A stretch of 24,561 nt of DNA, from positions 1 through 24,561 of the forward strand of contig LRSR01008067.1 of assembly GCA_001579985.1 (NCBI GenBank). Reading direction: 5' to 3'. The notes beneath the pieces were generated by a model that was given only the letters and a program-made list of their open reading frames with translations, made no database searches and had not been told where the DNA came from. The position numbers were made by a program, and so were the translations under genes. The DNA is from Hypsibius dujardini (Eukaryota > Tardigrada > Eutardigrada > Parachela > Hypsibiidae). This document shows positions 1 through 8,544 of this stretch, piece by piece. Position 1 is the first letter of the stretch. Every line of letters starts with the position of its first letter.

Positions 1-48
1 GATACCGACGATGCACATTTTTTTTAATGTTTCACATGCAAATTTCAG

Positions 49-1184
49 CTCCTAGCAGGGTACATCTTTATGCCACTAGCTTGGGCGATGGGCGCAGATT
101 GGGTGGACTGCGATGACGTCGGGCAGCTGGTCGGCATCAAGACCATCCTCAATGAATTCATCGCTTATGTGGAACTGGGTGACATGATCAAGAACCAGAC
201 AATATCAGTACGATATCTTGTCCGTCAAACCAAACTAGTTACTGACATATTACTTACATATTATCTACACTATTTTTATTAAGAAAATTTTTTACATATT
301 ATTGTTTCATATTCTTTACATACTAAATATATGCTTTACATATTACATACACTATTTACATATTTTACATGTTCTTCTTTTTTATTATTATCGAGACATT
401 CTGACTTATTATTTATTATTCAAACGATCTACTATATGTCCATTTTTTTAACCTAGGTGAAGTCGCAGTTAGTGGCGACGTACGCTCTCTGCGGTTTCTC
501 CAACATTGCCTCTCTGGGCATCATGATTGGCGGGATGACCGCGATGGCGCCCGGCAGGAAGCGCGAAATTGTCGACGTTGGAATACGATCTCTCATTACC
601 GGATCTCTTTCCTGCTTTTTCGTCGCTTCATTAGCTGGTATGTCGGCATATGATCACTCTCGCAACATCACGAAAAAAACCCCGTATTCCTTACTGAGTT
701 TCTACTTATAATTGTTTTCGTTTTTAGCGCTTTTAGTTGACACTTCACTGGAAACGTACAACGCAAAGCCGATACTTCTTTCAATGACCGCGACAACCTC
801 CAAAGCTTGATCTATTTTATTGATGGCATCCTTCATCAATTACTAGTGCATATTTTATCTCCCGCATGGCTTTCAAATTCTTTGTAAATTTGCTTGCCGT
901 GTTTGTGCTTTTTTCGATAACCATTAAATCATTTTGCTCTACTCGCTTTTTGTATAGTGCTTATGGCTTTTTTGATGTTCACATTTCTCTCTGACTTATT
1001 GCTGTCGTTTAAGATGAGGAAATTTGTTTTCCGTGGCGAGGAATCTGACCTGTTTCTGGCCGCTCATATTTTTTGTCCTATGAAAGAAACATTTTTATTC
1101 CCCAATATTTTCAGAATTCCAAAAAAATCAAAACTGGTAACAGAAACGTTCATTGAAAAGTTTTTGAAAGTTATCCAGCATTGA
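49..1184 (+). CDS. Concentrative nucleoside transporter (CNT/SLC28-like), 3' part only
   Basis: Sodium- or proton-coupled uptake of nucleosides across the plasma membrane is the known role of this family. Exons seen: 49-207 (after a tttcag acceptor; the nearby AG at 56-57 is an alternative), 457-637 (after cctag, ending at GT 638) and probably 958-1184. Exon 1 carries GYIFMPLAWAMG and the CNT signature GQLVGIKTILNEFIAYVEL. Exon 2 carries ATYALCGFSN and SLGIMIGGMTAMAPGRK, the nucleoside-recognition C-terminal core, then a hydrophobic helix ending in ASLAG. Junctions are phase 0 and phase 1. The third exon continues in frame from a pyrimidine-rich acceptor with a hydrophobic stretch (LMAFLMFTFLSDLLLSF) and a basic tail, and stops at 1182-1184, 40 bp before an AATAAA. 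The first two exons are secure; the third is inferred, because its sequence is not conserved. The N-terminal two thirds lie outside the window. Confidence 0.9.
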
Positions 1185-1224
1185 ATTAATACGGTTTTAC
1201 TGGGATTAAGCATTTTATTTTTGA

Positions 1225-1230
1225 AATAAA
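1225..1230 (+). promoter_or_regulatory. Polyadenylation signal AATAAA for the CNT gene
   Basis: A canonical AATAAA lies 40 bp after the proposed CNT stop codon. It supports ending the CNT gene here, although AT-rich DNA gives such hexamers by chance. Confidence 0.45.
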
Positions 1231-2179
1231 AATACGACATGTTAATTATTTTTTAAGCTTTTAAGATTTCTAAATTTAATATTTCTTTTTATTTGAAGAA
1301 TGTAGAAAGAATGTTGAAAAAACAATATATATTTTGAGAAGGGCTAAATTTTTTTTTGTTTTATTAAAATTTAATTGTTCCTATTAATAATTAATTTTCG
1401 GGTTCCCGATCACTTGCGCTACCGGTATAGTGGAAATTAAACGATCAAGTTACAAGAACTGATGTACACGAACTATGAAATAGATTGTATGTAGAACCAA
1501 GAAGTCTTTTTTTTGTTACAGACACTAGTCACCCAAAAGCCGATACCAGCCAGTTACGCTGGTAGTTCCACATTTTATTGAAAAACCCACAGAGCTCCGC
1601 CCTCTGACCTTTGAAAATTATTTTTTTATTGCCGGTCAATTATAACTTATATTTTCATTGAAGAATTATTTAGAAAAGTTTTTTTTTCAACACCCGAGTC
1701 GCACTACCGCAAGTAGTCTCGAATAGAACTGAGAACTGGATGGTAAGAAATAGAATGTAAGTAGTAAATGCAAGTAGTAGTTGCCTACGCCTGTGCAAAC
1801 TGGCGTACAGGGAAAGTGTTATGAGATTCTTATCAAATTGACCTCCGGAGAATAGCTGAGTCGTCGGTTGATTACAACTCCTGATACGTGAAATGTCGCA
1901 TTATTATCCGCTTCACCTCGCTTGGGGTTCCGAGTATAACGCACCGCACCATATAGCGATTCTCTTAATTAACGCAGACTTTATGAGCAATCTTATCACC
2001 CAATAAGCCTTATAAACATGCAATTCTTGTGATCGAATTCCATCTTGCATTGCGTTCCAATTAGAGTGCGCTACTGTATCGCTACAATCCCAGGCTTGGT
2101 TCGTTTGTCGAACCATCTCTACTCTTTATTAATAAAACTTTATTAACTTGTTGGTAACTTCGTGAATAGTTGCCTAAAA
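1231..2179. other. Intergenic AT-rich stretch between CNT and dioxygenase genes
   Basis: I find no supportable gene here. Open frames are short, AT-rich and lack family resemblance. Around 1591-1621 a short string resembling the core of the foldback family (gagctccgccctctgacc) is present without recognisable arms, so at most a decayed remnant. The last 50 bp before 2180 should include the promoter or leader of the dioxygenase gene, but no TATA-like element stands out. Confidence 0.4.
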
Positions 2180-3107
2180 ATGGGACATTTTATAATGTTT
2201 CTTCTGGCTGTTTTCTTGATGTCAAATATTGTTGTCGTCCCCGCGGAGTCATGGGATACTAACGAGATCATCGGATACCATTTTCACACGTACTTTTTTC
2301 AGACAAACAACGCCAGCACTCGGCTGGCCCAAACCTTCAGGTAACGAACAATTCATTACTAATTCAACTTTACTTTTAAGTTTTAAAAAACCCTTTATTC
2401 AACTTGTTTGTATAAATAACCTATATTTAAGAATGCAAATGATGTATACCTAAGCACTAATAAATAAATAACGAATACGTAAGTAACCCATAAATAATTG
2501 ACACATGCATTGTATATATCTGCATATATATTTTACCTGTACAATGCATAATTGGCATACTGAATACAAGTACGCGCTAATAATAAAAAAATTATATTTA
2601 TATATGTATACTGTAAATTTGTATCCTGTATACAGTGTGAATAAAAACATCGGTACATAAACTCATATGTAACTCTAAAATAAAGTTTGAAAAAAACAGT
2701 AGCGAAATTTCTATCCTTTTAGGCAAGCAATCCAACAGCAAATTGATGGAGGATTTTTGCGCGGTTGCCGGCTGAACCACTTCAACACCGTCCCGAGGGG
2801 ACCTCACCCGATCGGTTCCTACGAGACGTGTTGTAATTCCAGCTCGCTGTCCCGCGCTTCCTCGTGGTTCATGCAGAATCACGGAGACCTCTCAATTCTA
2901 CTGCACCCGTTGACCCGTTGGGAGATATTAGACCACACTACTCGGTCCATGTGGCTAGGAAAGTCAATGCCATTGGATCTTAGTGCTTTAAGTGAAGACT
3001 TGGGAGACGACCTTGACCACTGCCTCCCCATTCCGGGAGTTGTCGTTTTGGGTCCAGCACCGAGACCAACCAGACCGACTAACAGCGCCCAGAGATCTCG
3101 ATGGTGA
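2180..3107 (+). CDS. DOPA 4,5-dioxygenase family protein with signal peptide, complete
   Basis: Two exons, 2180-2340 and 2723-3107, joined in phase 2 (CAG|GTAACG donor; atccttttag acceptor), give 181 aa. The family (DOPA_dioxygen; fungal and bacterial DODA) performs extradiol ring cleavage of DOPA-like catechols. Visible motifs: YHFHTYFF (33-40, His34 and His36), RGPHPIGSYE (79-88, His82), LSILLHPLT (110-118, His115), EILDHT then SMWLGKSMPLDL (121-140). These are the conserved histidine-bearing blocks of the family. Residues 1-22 form a hydrophobic signal peptide ending near VVVPA, so the product is probably secreted or vesicular, unlike the usual cytosolic family members of about 110-130 aa. 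The last 30 residues are a Pro/Arg-rich extension. ATG 2180 is the first start that leaves the full signal peptide. The exact substrate is not known from sequence. The family has a patchy distribution and is not a typical animal gene, so lateral acquisition followed by intron gain is possible. Confidence 0.88.
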
Positions 3108-3187
3108 AACCTTAATGCTACACGCACCTCTGATCTTGACAACCGGGTGCACATGCAGTAAAATGTATTTGTACTTCCGCCTCGTTT

Positions 3188-3636
3188 TTTCAAGCATAAA
3201 ACTTTTATTGGAATTCAGCATAAATGTGCGAAAAATTCATCGACTTTGTTCCCTGTAAAAAAAACGTGTCGTTTGTAAAACGCATGTGCCTGGTATAATG
3301 TCATTACTCAGATATACGTTGTCCGAAAAGTAACATGAAAAGGACGATCAAAGCGGTTAAAATTAGGTTCGCCTTTGAGGTTCGAAATAGACACATTGCA
3401 AGTACTCGGACAAGTATAAAGCTCTTATTGGAATTTGGCATATAAGTATGCGAAAAAATCATCAAAACCCTTCCCTGTAAAAAAATAAACTCCCTCACGT
3501 TTGTAAAATGTATGCAGCCCTGTTATTATTGAGACATTGTCCGTTCGAAAACTAACATAAAAAGGGCGCTCAAAGCGACTAGAACAAAGTCTGTCTTCAC
3601 GGTTCGAACTGACGCATTGCAGAAGTCTGTTTGACA
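3188..3636. repeat. Diverged tandem duplication of the LU gene's last exon and 3' UTR (2 x ~224 bp)
   Basis: Unit 1 (about 3188-3412) and unit 2 (about 3413-3636) align throughout: cttttattggaattcagcat against ctcttattggaatttggcat, then gtgcgaaaaattcatc against atgcgaaaaaatcatc, and so on into coding sequence. Unit 2 holds the functional C-terminus of the LU-domain gene on the minus strand. Unit 1 holds a second minus-strand copy of only the C-terminal hydrophobic stretch (LILTALIVLFMLLF, stop near 3304). Unit 1 begins after the CxC...CN motif and I see no convincing acceptor for it, so it is probably a by-product of duplication rather than an alternative last exon. Confidence 0.8.
3204..3209 (-). 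promoter_or_regulatory. Polyadenylation signal AATAAA (minus) for the LU-domain gene
   Basis: Minus-strand AATAAA about 320 nt past the stop codon at 3526-3528, inside duplicated unit 1. The equivalent position in unit 2 has AATAAG (about 3421-3430), which is weaker. The 3' UTR may therefore run through unit 1 and converge on the end of the dioxygenase gene, whose stop is at 3107. Confidence 0.45.
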
Positions 3637-5700
3637 GCCACAGTTTGCCGTGGCCGGTACGTAGAGTCCCCGCGAGATGTGATGGTCGATACAACCGCTC
3701 CTCGGCGTTTCGAAGGAACTCGGTTCCATCGAGCACGAACGAATTGTACTGCCTGCGGGAACAGGAAAAATACAGATAAAACTCTGCTTATCTAAACAGA
3801 TAAGTACTTCAACGAGTATAACATGTACACATGTATAGGTATGAGGAACCTGACTAGTGGAACTCGGCCTATATATGTAAGGAGCTTTAAGACGGTTCTT
3901 TCTTATTTAATAATTAATTTAGAACCAAGTGGTGTCAGCTAAGCATTTGTAGAAACCAGGGGGCGGAGTTATGCGTTTTTTTTCGATGAAACGTGGAATT
4001 CCGGGCGTAGCTGTCCATTATGGGTTCATAGCCTCGCCCCCTAATCTCCGAAAAATATTTAACTGATGCCTTGCGATTTAAAATTTAATTTTGAATGCAA
4101 TGTTGTATAGAAAACTATATAATAAATATGCTGCATAATTTAGCATCAATATTGTTATTCTTATTATTCTTATTATTCTTCTTCTTCTTATTATTATTAT
4201 TATTATTATTATACGGGCATTGCAAAAGTCCAGAAATAGGATGGAAGACTAAGTTTCCAGATAGATCAACAGACAGCGTGACTTCAATTCGATTAGACCG
4301 ACCTTTTTTATTGACATGTTTAAAGCAAAATCCGCTGGAGCAAGTGATGTTCACAGTCTGCGGTCCTACGTGGAAGGGGTCACTGCATCCGTCATCGGTC
4401 TTGTCGCAGTAAAAGCAGGTTATTGACGAAGCTGCCGGTACCAAGACAAACGAATTTATTATCCATGACAACTTCATATTAAAGACATCATAAATTGCAG
4501 AACCCCTTAAGAACTTACGGCTGTTCGTGGCAACGGACCACACCTCATTCTGATTGCAGAGATCTGTGTTGCAGTAACAAATTTCCTTCGTGTAGTCCCG
4601 GAAGCTGTACTTGACGCAGCCGTTAACGAAGGGCGTGTAATGAAACGGCGAGCGGAAACAGTGACGCTCAATAGTGCTTCCTGGAAGCGATACACACTGT
4701 GGATTATTCAGCAAAATTTAACATATTAATAATTCTCGGCCTACGATGAAAGGGTGCGGTGAGAGTACGTACTTGAGCCATTGTTGAACTGGTGTCTGAC
4801 GCTGGCACACGTCTGGTCCGGCTCACAGCCGGAAAATATGTGCTCCTTGTAGAGAGGATCCAGACAGATTGTACCGTCGGCCAGCGAAACGTTTGAACAA
4901 TCATGGCACTTAAAAGCTTCACCTAAAACAATTGAGAATGTGCTGCACTTACTCCGGATCGTCATGGTGGGATTTGATTTTCAAGACCGATAAGCTGAAC
5001 TAGTTTTTGCAAATCCGGATTGTATAAAAATGGACAAGTCTACTGTAGCAACGTATAAAATACTAAACATTTCAGAAACAATAATTCGTGTCTGTAAATT
5101 GGGCGGATGAATTTCCGAAAGTGCTGAAGTACATCCTGTAAAACCGGAATTTTTAAAAATATTATGAATGACACCATCTCTATCTACTAAAAATTTAATT
5201 TGAAATAAAACAGCCTAGCCATATAGCGGTTATATTTTAGATGAGTTAGCGTGTGAAGCCACAGTATATTATCGAATCACCAAACCGAAAATGCGCACAC
5301 GCATCGTTAACGATAATCTTTTAGCTCATCTCCTCACTTTCAAAACATATTTGGCTAATGCCAGTAAATCAAATTAAACATTGCATGAGATCGTGCAATG
5401 AAAGTTTGCTTTGATCAAGGAATTTTTAATGGGAAATGGGAACCGTTTTTGAGGATCTTAACAATCATTATTTTAAGTTTAAAGTATTCCCTTATTTTCG
5501 GCATGCGAACCTGTACGTTACGAAATTCCATGTTAGTGAAATTCCGGTCCATCAAAACCTACTCATGGGGCCTCCTACTCGGGTTCCTTCCCTTGTGACA
5601 AATTCAAAGAAGTGAACAAAGCAATGGAGTACTCAGTACCTGCACCGATCAAACTCATCCCGACGGCAGAAAGCATGAAAATCAGTCCACATATTGCCAT
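3526..5700 (-). CDS. Secreted two-LU-domain (Ly6/uPAR) protein, probably GPI-anchored, complete
   Basis: Five exons on the minus strand: 5700-5640, 4922-4773, 4680-4519, 4431-4303 and 3752-3526. All four introns are phase 1 and the sum is 729 nt, giving 242 aa. Residues 1-21 are a signal peptide (starts MAICGLIF, ends GAG). LU1 runs from Cys26 (FKCHDCSN) to ICYCNTDLCN (104-113). LU2 runs from ITCFYCDK (128-135) to NCGCQTDFCN (204-213). Both domains have the CxxC opening and the CxCxTDxCN closing motif of three-finger LU domains, and each is split by a phase-1 intron at the same place (before STIERHC / STIRSC). The tail after Asn213 ends in a hydrophobic run (FVLVALSALFMLVF), consistent with a GPI-attachment signal or a membrane anchor. 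Invertebrate relatives of this family act as cell-surface modulators of channels, receptors or junctions, but no specific function can be assigned. The donor of exon 4 (AAG|GTCGGT) is weak but the only one that keeps frame and phase. Confidence 0.88.
3895..4105. mobile_element. Foldback-family fragment (core with short arms)
   Basis: The left side reads ttaatttagaaccaagtggt...gggggcggagttatg and the right side ...catagcctcgccccctaatc...gatttaaaatttaattttg. The right half reverse-complements onto the left, and the GGGGCGGAGYTA core is shared with the copies at 6940, 10568 and 14738. It sits in the last intron of the LU gene. Outer arms are missing, so this is a shortened or decayed copy. Confidence 0.6.
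4153..4213. repeat. TTA/TTC-rich microsatellite
   Basis: A run of TTATTC, CTTCTT and (TTA)n units inside the last intron of the LU gene. It reads as poly-Asn/Lys on the minus strand, which explains a spurious open frame there. Confidence 0.85.
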
Positions 5701-6939
5701 ACCCTCTCCAAATTCCCTGGTCACAGGACAGTCGCAAAGCTACGTGTGCACTATATTTTATGCAAAAATATGTAGAGACTACCGCAAAAGCTGAAGCTTC
5801 CAATAAGAAAATAGACTGAGCCGACCCCCAAGGGTTCCAATATACTGCTCTCAACGCTTTCCAGAGGCTTCCGCAAACGCAGTCAACCTCCGACTATAAA
5901 AAATGTATTTTCGGCTTACTTCGCAATGGCACTCACCAGCGGAATACATATACATATACATAATTAGGATGAGAGACACATTTATGATTATTGATTGAGA
6001 CTGTCAGAGAGTCAAGCACACTAAAATTCCAACCGGCGAGGCAAGGGAACTCTCCGCGACGATGGGAGACCCCGCGTCGGCCGGATTGAAAGTGGCGTCT
6101 CGCCACGACATCTTCCAAGTTTATTTTTATTTACTAGTAAGTACCGCTGTGTCGAATGCTTCACAATCTCGACTCATAGCTGCTAGCCAGACATTTTCTG
6201 CAATGATGGCGCTGTTTATCGCAATGTGCATGAGTATAGCCGAAATGTATTTTAGGAATATTATTTTTAATTTTATTATTATTATTTTATTATTTCAATA
6301 TTCCTAATTCCTAATTTTTAATTTTAATTCGAGCAATATATAGTATTCATAGTAATGCGGCACATTCTCGAAAATATAAAGAGATATACCATTGAAAGTC
6401 GATATTGTTAATTGCCGGAAAGGCACACCTGCAATACCACACAGTGCGTGCACCTTAAATTGCATTTGCACAGTATTTCATCGATGGAACGCTGGATAAT
6501 GTGATAAGTGACTGTGGTTTTAACCGACAAGAGAATGATAATTCAATTTACACTCACGCTTGGTGATTTTTTTGTTCGCCTGCCCCAGCTCACAGGGCTT
6601 TGGAATGCTCTTACTATAAAAACCTGGGAATAAAAATACTGGTGCGCTTACCTCAGTCGCTCTGTTGTGGCTCGTCCCAATCAGGGAGCAGGAGCTGGTG
6701 ACCTGATTATGGAGTTGGCGTTATCGGAAATCGGGAAATACAATGATTTCCCTGCAGAGTGCTTTCCACGCTGCACGCTGTCCTCCAAGTAATAGATTGT
6801 TATGCATTGATGTAAACCGTTGGGTGTTGGGGCTGTTAACCGTCCTTCGAACAAATCGACTGAACACGCACAGTAAAAGTCGAGCAACCGTTCAGCCGTT
6901 CTGACAGTGAATTTGTATCGTAAGATTGGCATCTTGCTG
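5701..6939 (-). other. Upstream region of the LU gene, possible 5' UTR exon
   Basis: No coding gene is supported. On the minus strand a good acceptor (gtcctgtgaccag, first exon base 5716) lies 16 nt before the LU start codon at 5700. A strong donor (CTGAG|GTAAGCG, last exon base 6652) lies about 930 nt further upstream, after an unusually GC-balanced block (about 6652-6930). This is consistent with a non-coding first exon spliced to the signal-peptide exon. Open frames at about 6062-6307 (plus) and 5933-6118 (minus) match no family I recognise. The stretch 6250-6350 is AT-rich simple sequence. Confidence 0.35.
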
Positions 6940-7600
6940 ACTTGATACGATTTTCAGAGAGGGAACTCAGAATGTCTCCGTTTTATATTTTATTAATTGA
7001 GCTTTAATTATGATGATTTTCAAAATTAATATCATCGGTCAGGTTATGAAAGATTTTTGTGGCAAAATTTCCTAGTTGGGAAAACACTGGAAGAGTCCAT
7101 TTTCCCCGATTTTGACAATACAAGCGTCAGTTTTAGTAAATGGTTATATTTAAAGAATCTTGTTGCTGACCTTTTTAAAGTACAATTCAAAATCGATTGG
7201 CATCAGCAGAATCTTGTTTGGACGTCAGGGGACGGAGCTACAAGTCATTGTCGAGCCCTACCAGAAACTCACAAGTAATATTCCAGAAATGACGCATAGC
7301 TCCGCCTCCTGGCATCAAAAAAGATTCTGTTAATGCCAAACGATTTGAAATTAATTTTTAAAAGGGAAAGTATTAGATTTGTTTAATTTAAAATATTTTG
7401 CAAAAATGAAGTCAATGATTTACGGTCAAAGTTAGGAAAAATGGAATTTTCCAGGGCTTTCCTCGCTTTGAAATCCTGCCGAATTTTTTTTTCATATCCT
7501 GACCGATTAAAATTAATTTGGAAAATCATAATAATTACGGCTTTATTAAAATAATAAAACGGAGGCCTTCAGGGTTTCCCCTCTGAAACTCGATCCAAGT
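6940..7600. mobile_element. Foldback (long inverted repeat) element, full-length copy
   Basis: The two ends are long inverted repeats. Left cttgatacgattttcagaga pairs with the reverse complement of the right end (cttggatcgagtttcagagg), and the pairing continues through tctccgttttat, atcggtcaggttatgaaa and ggcaaaatttc. A centre with GACGGAGCTACAAG and CATAGCTCCGCCTCC joins the arms. It encodes no transposase, so it is a MITE-like or foldback element that would form a hairpin of roughly 300 bp when transcribed. The apparent plus-strand open frame at 7057-7278 is within the left arm and is not a gene. Confidence 0.8.
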
Positions 7601-8544
7601 GAGCTCGATTCTGCTGTGGTACACTGTGTCTTGGAACGCTTTCTTCGATAAGACCGAATGACGGTTCATTCAGTGGCTTTTCAAAAAGGAACAGAGAAAA
7701 ATTCGTTCACCCGTTCTGACTGCGAAGAATCTTGCCGTTGTGTTGGCTGCATTCGACTCCGTTCGCTTTGGAAAAAACCTCTCATGGAACCGTACCTTCA
7801 TCGAGTATTATGGAACAAACGGTATGAAGACGAAGATCTGACGAACAGGACAAGTCAACGGAAAGCTCCAACTCCACTCTCTCTACAAGCAATCGTTCGC
7901 TATCTACGATTCTACAGTATTCGCTTTTTGCAGAAAAAATATTCCCAGACTTAACCGTTTGGGTTTTTTTTTGGCAAAAAAAAGTTGTACTAGTATTTTA
8001 CATTTTGCAAAAACTGTTTCAAATAGTTCTACAATTTTCTAGCTGAAGAGAAAATAAAAAACATTTGCTTAGATTTTATTTACGCTACCGAACAAACAGC
8101 GAAAGAACGGCAGCCGGGCGTTTGAATTGTGTTTCGTTGTGTTCTGTTTAGTTTTCGCCTCGGGACGCGATGATTGCGAGACTCACCTCGAGGCGGTCCA
8201 GTCAGAACGCGGTCTGACAGACATGTTCATACCATCCATGAGTACACACAGACATAGCTAGAAAGATGTGTGGTGAAACGAAGAAGAAGAGCTTCAACCT
8301 GTTCGGCACCTCCGGGCGGTAATAGTAGACGCTTGAAGCACCCAAAAAAATTAGAAAGAAAAAAGACACACGCTGAACAGTACATGGGGCCGTGTGAAGG
8401 TAGACTGTTACAGCACATGCGGCGTAAAACGGGAGCTTTTATTTTTCCTACATCAAAAAATGTGGCATTCATTATATATTATGATTTTTACTAGAATTCC
8501 AGATCTATTGACAGCTTTCTAACTAGTTGTCTGAAATTATTATT
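7601..8544 (+). other. Upstream and probable 5' leader of the MFS transporter gene
   Basis: No gene is recognised in 7601-8200; an open frame at 7658-7954 has no family features. The block at about 8090-8220 is GC-richer and may be the promoter or transcription start. A short frame starts at ATG 8266 (MCGETKKKSFNLFGTSGR, stop at 8320-8322) and contains a possible donor (GGGCG|GTAATA at 8318/8319). A pyrimidine-poor acceptor (gaattccag, ending 8497) lies 48 nt before the MFS start. A spliced 5' UTR is therefore possible. Confidence 0.35.

Noticed and set aside
1591-1621. Another foldback copy in the first intergenic region
   Set aside because: Only a short core-like string matches and no paired arms were found.
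4115-4300. Poly-Asn/Lys extension of the second LU exon
   Set aside because: It reads through the intron into a TTA microsatellite; the phase-matched donor at 4303 ends the exon first.
4436-4470. A separate start codon and signal peptide for the second LU domain (MKLSWIINSFVLVPAA)
   Set aside because: The same bases form a good acceptor (cttggtaccggcag) in the correct phase to join the first LU domain, and the total then sums to complete codons. A second gene cannot be fully excluded.
6681-6932. Minus-strand open frame of about 80 codons as a coding exon
   Set aside because: The strong donor at its 3' edge lies beyond its stop codon, so the block fits a non-coding leader exon better.
7057-7278. 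Open frame at 7057-7278 as a gene
   Set aside because: It lies in the left arm of a foldback element and recurs, broken, in the other copies.
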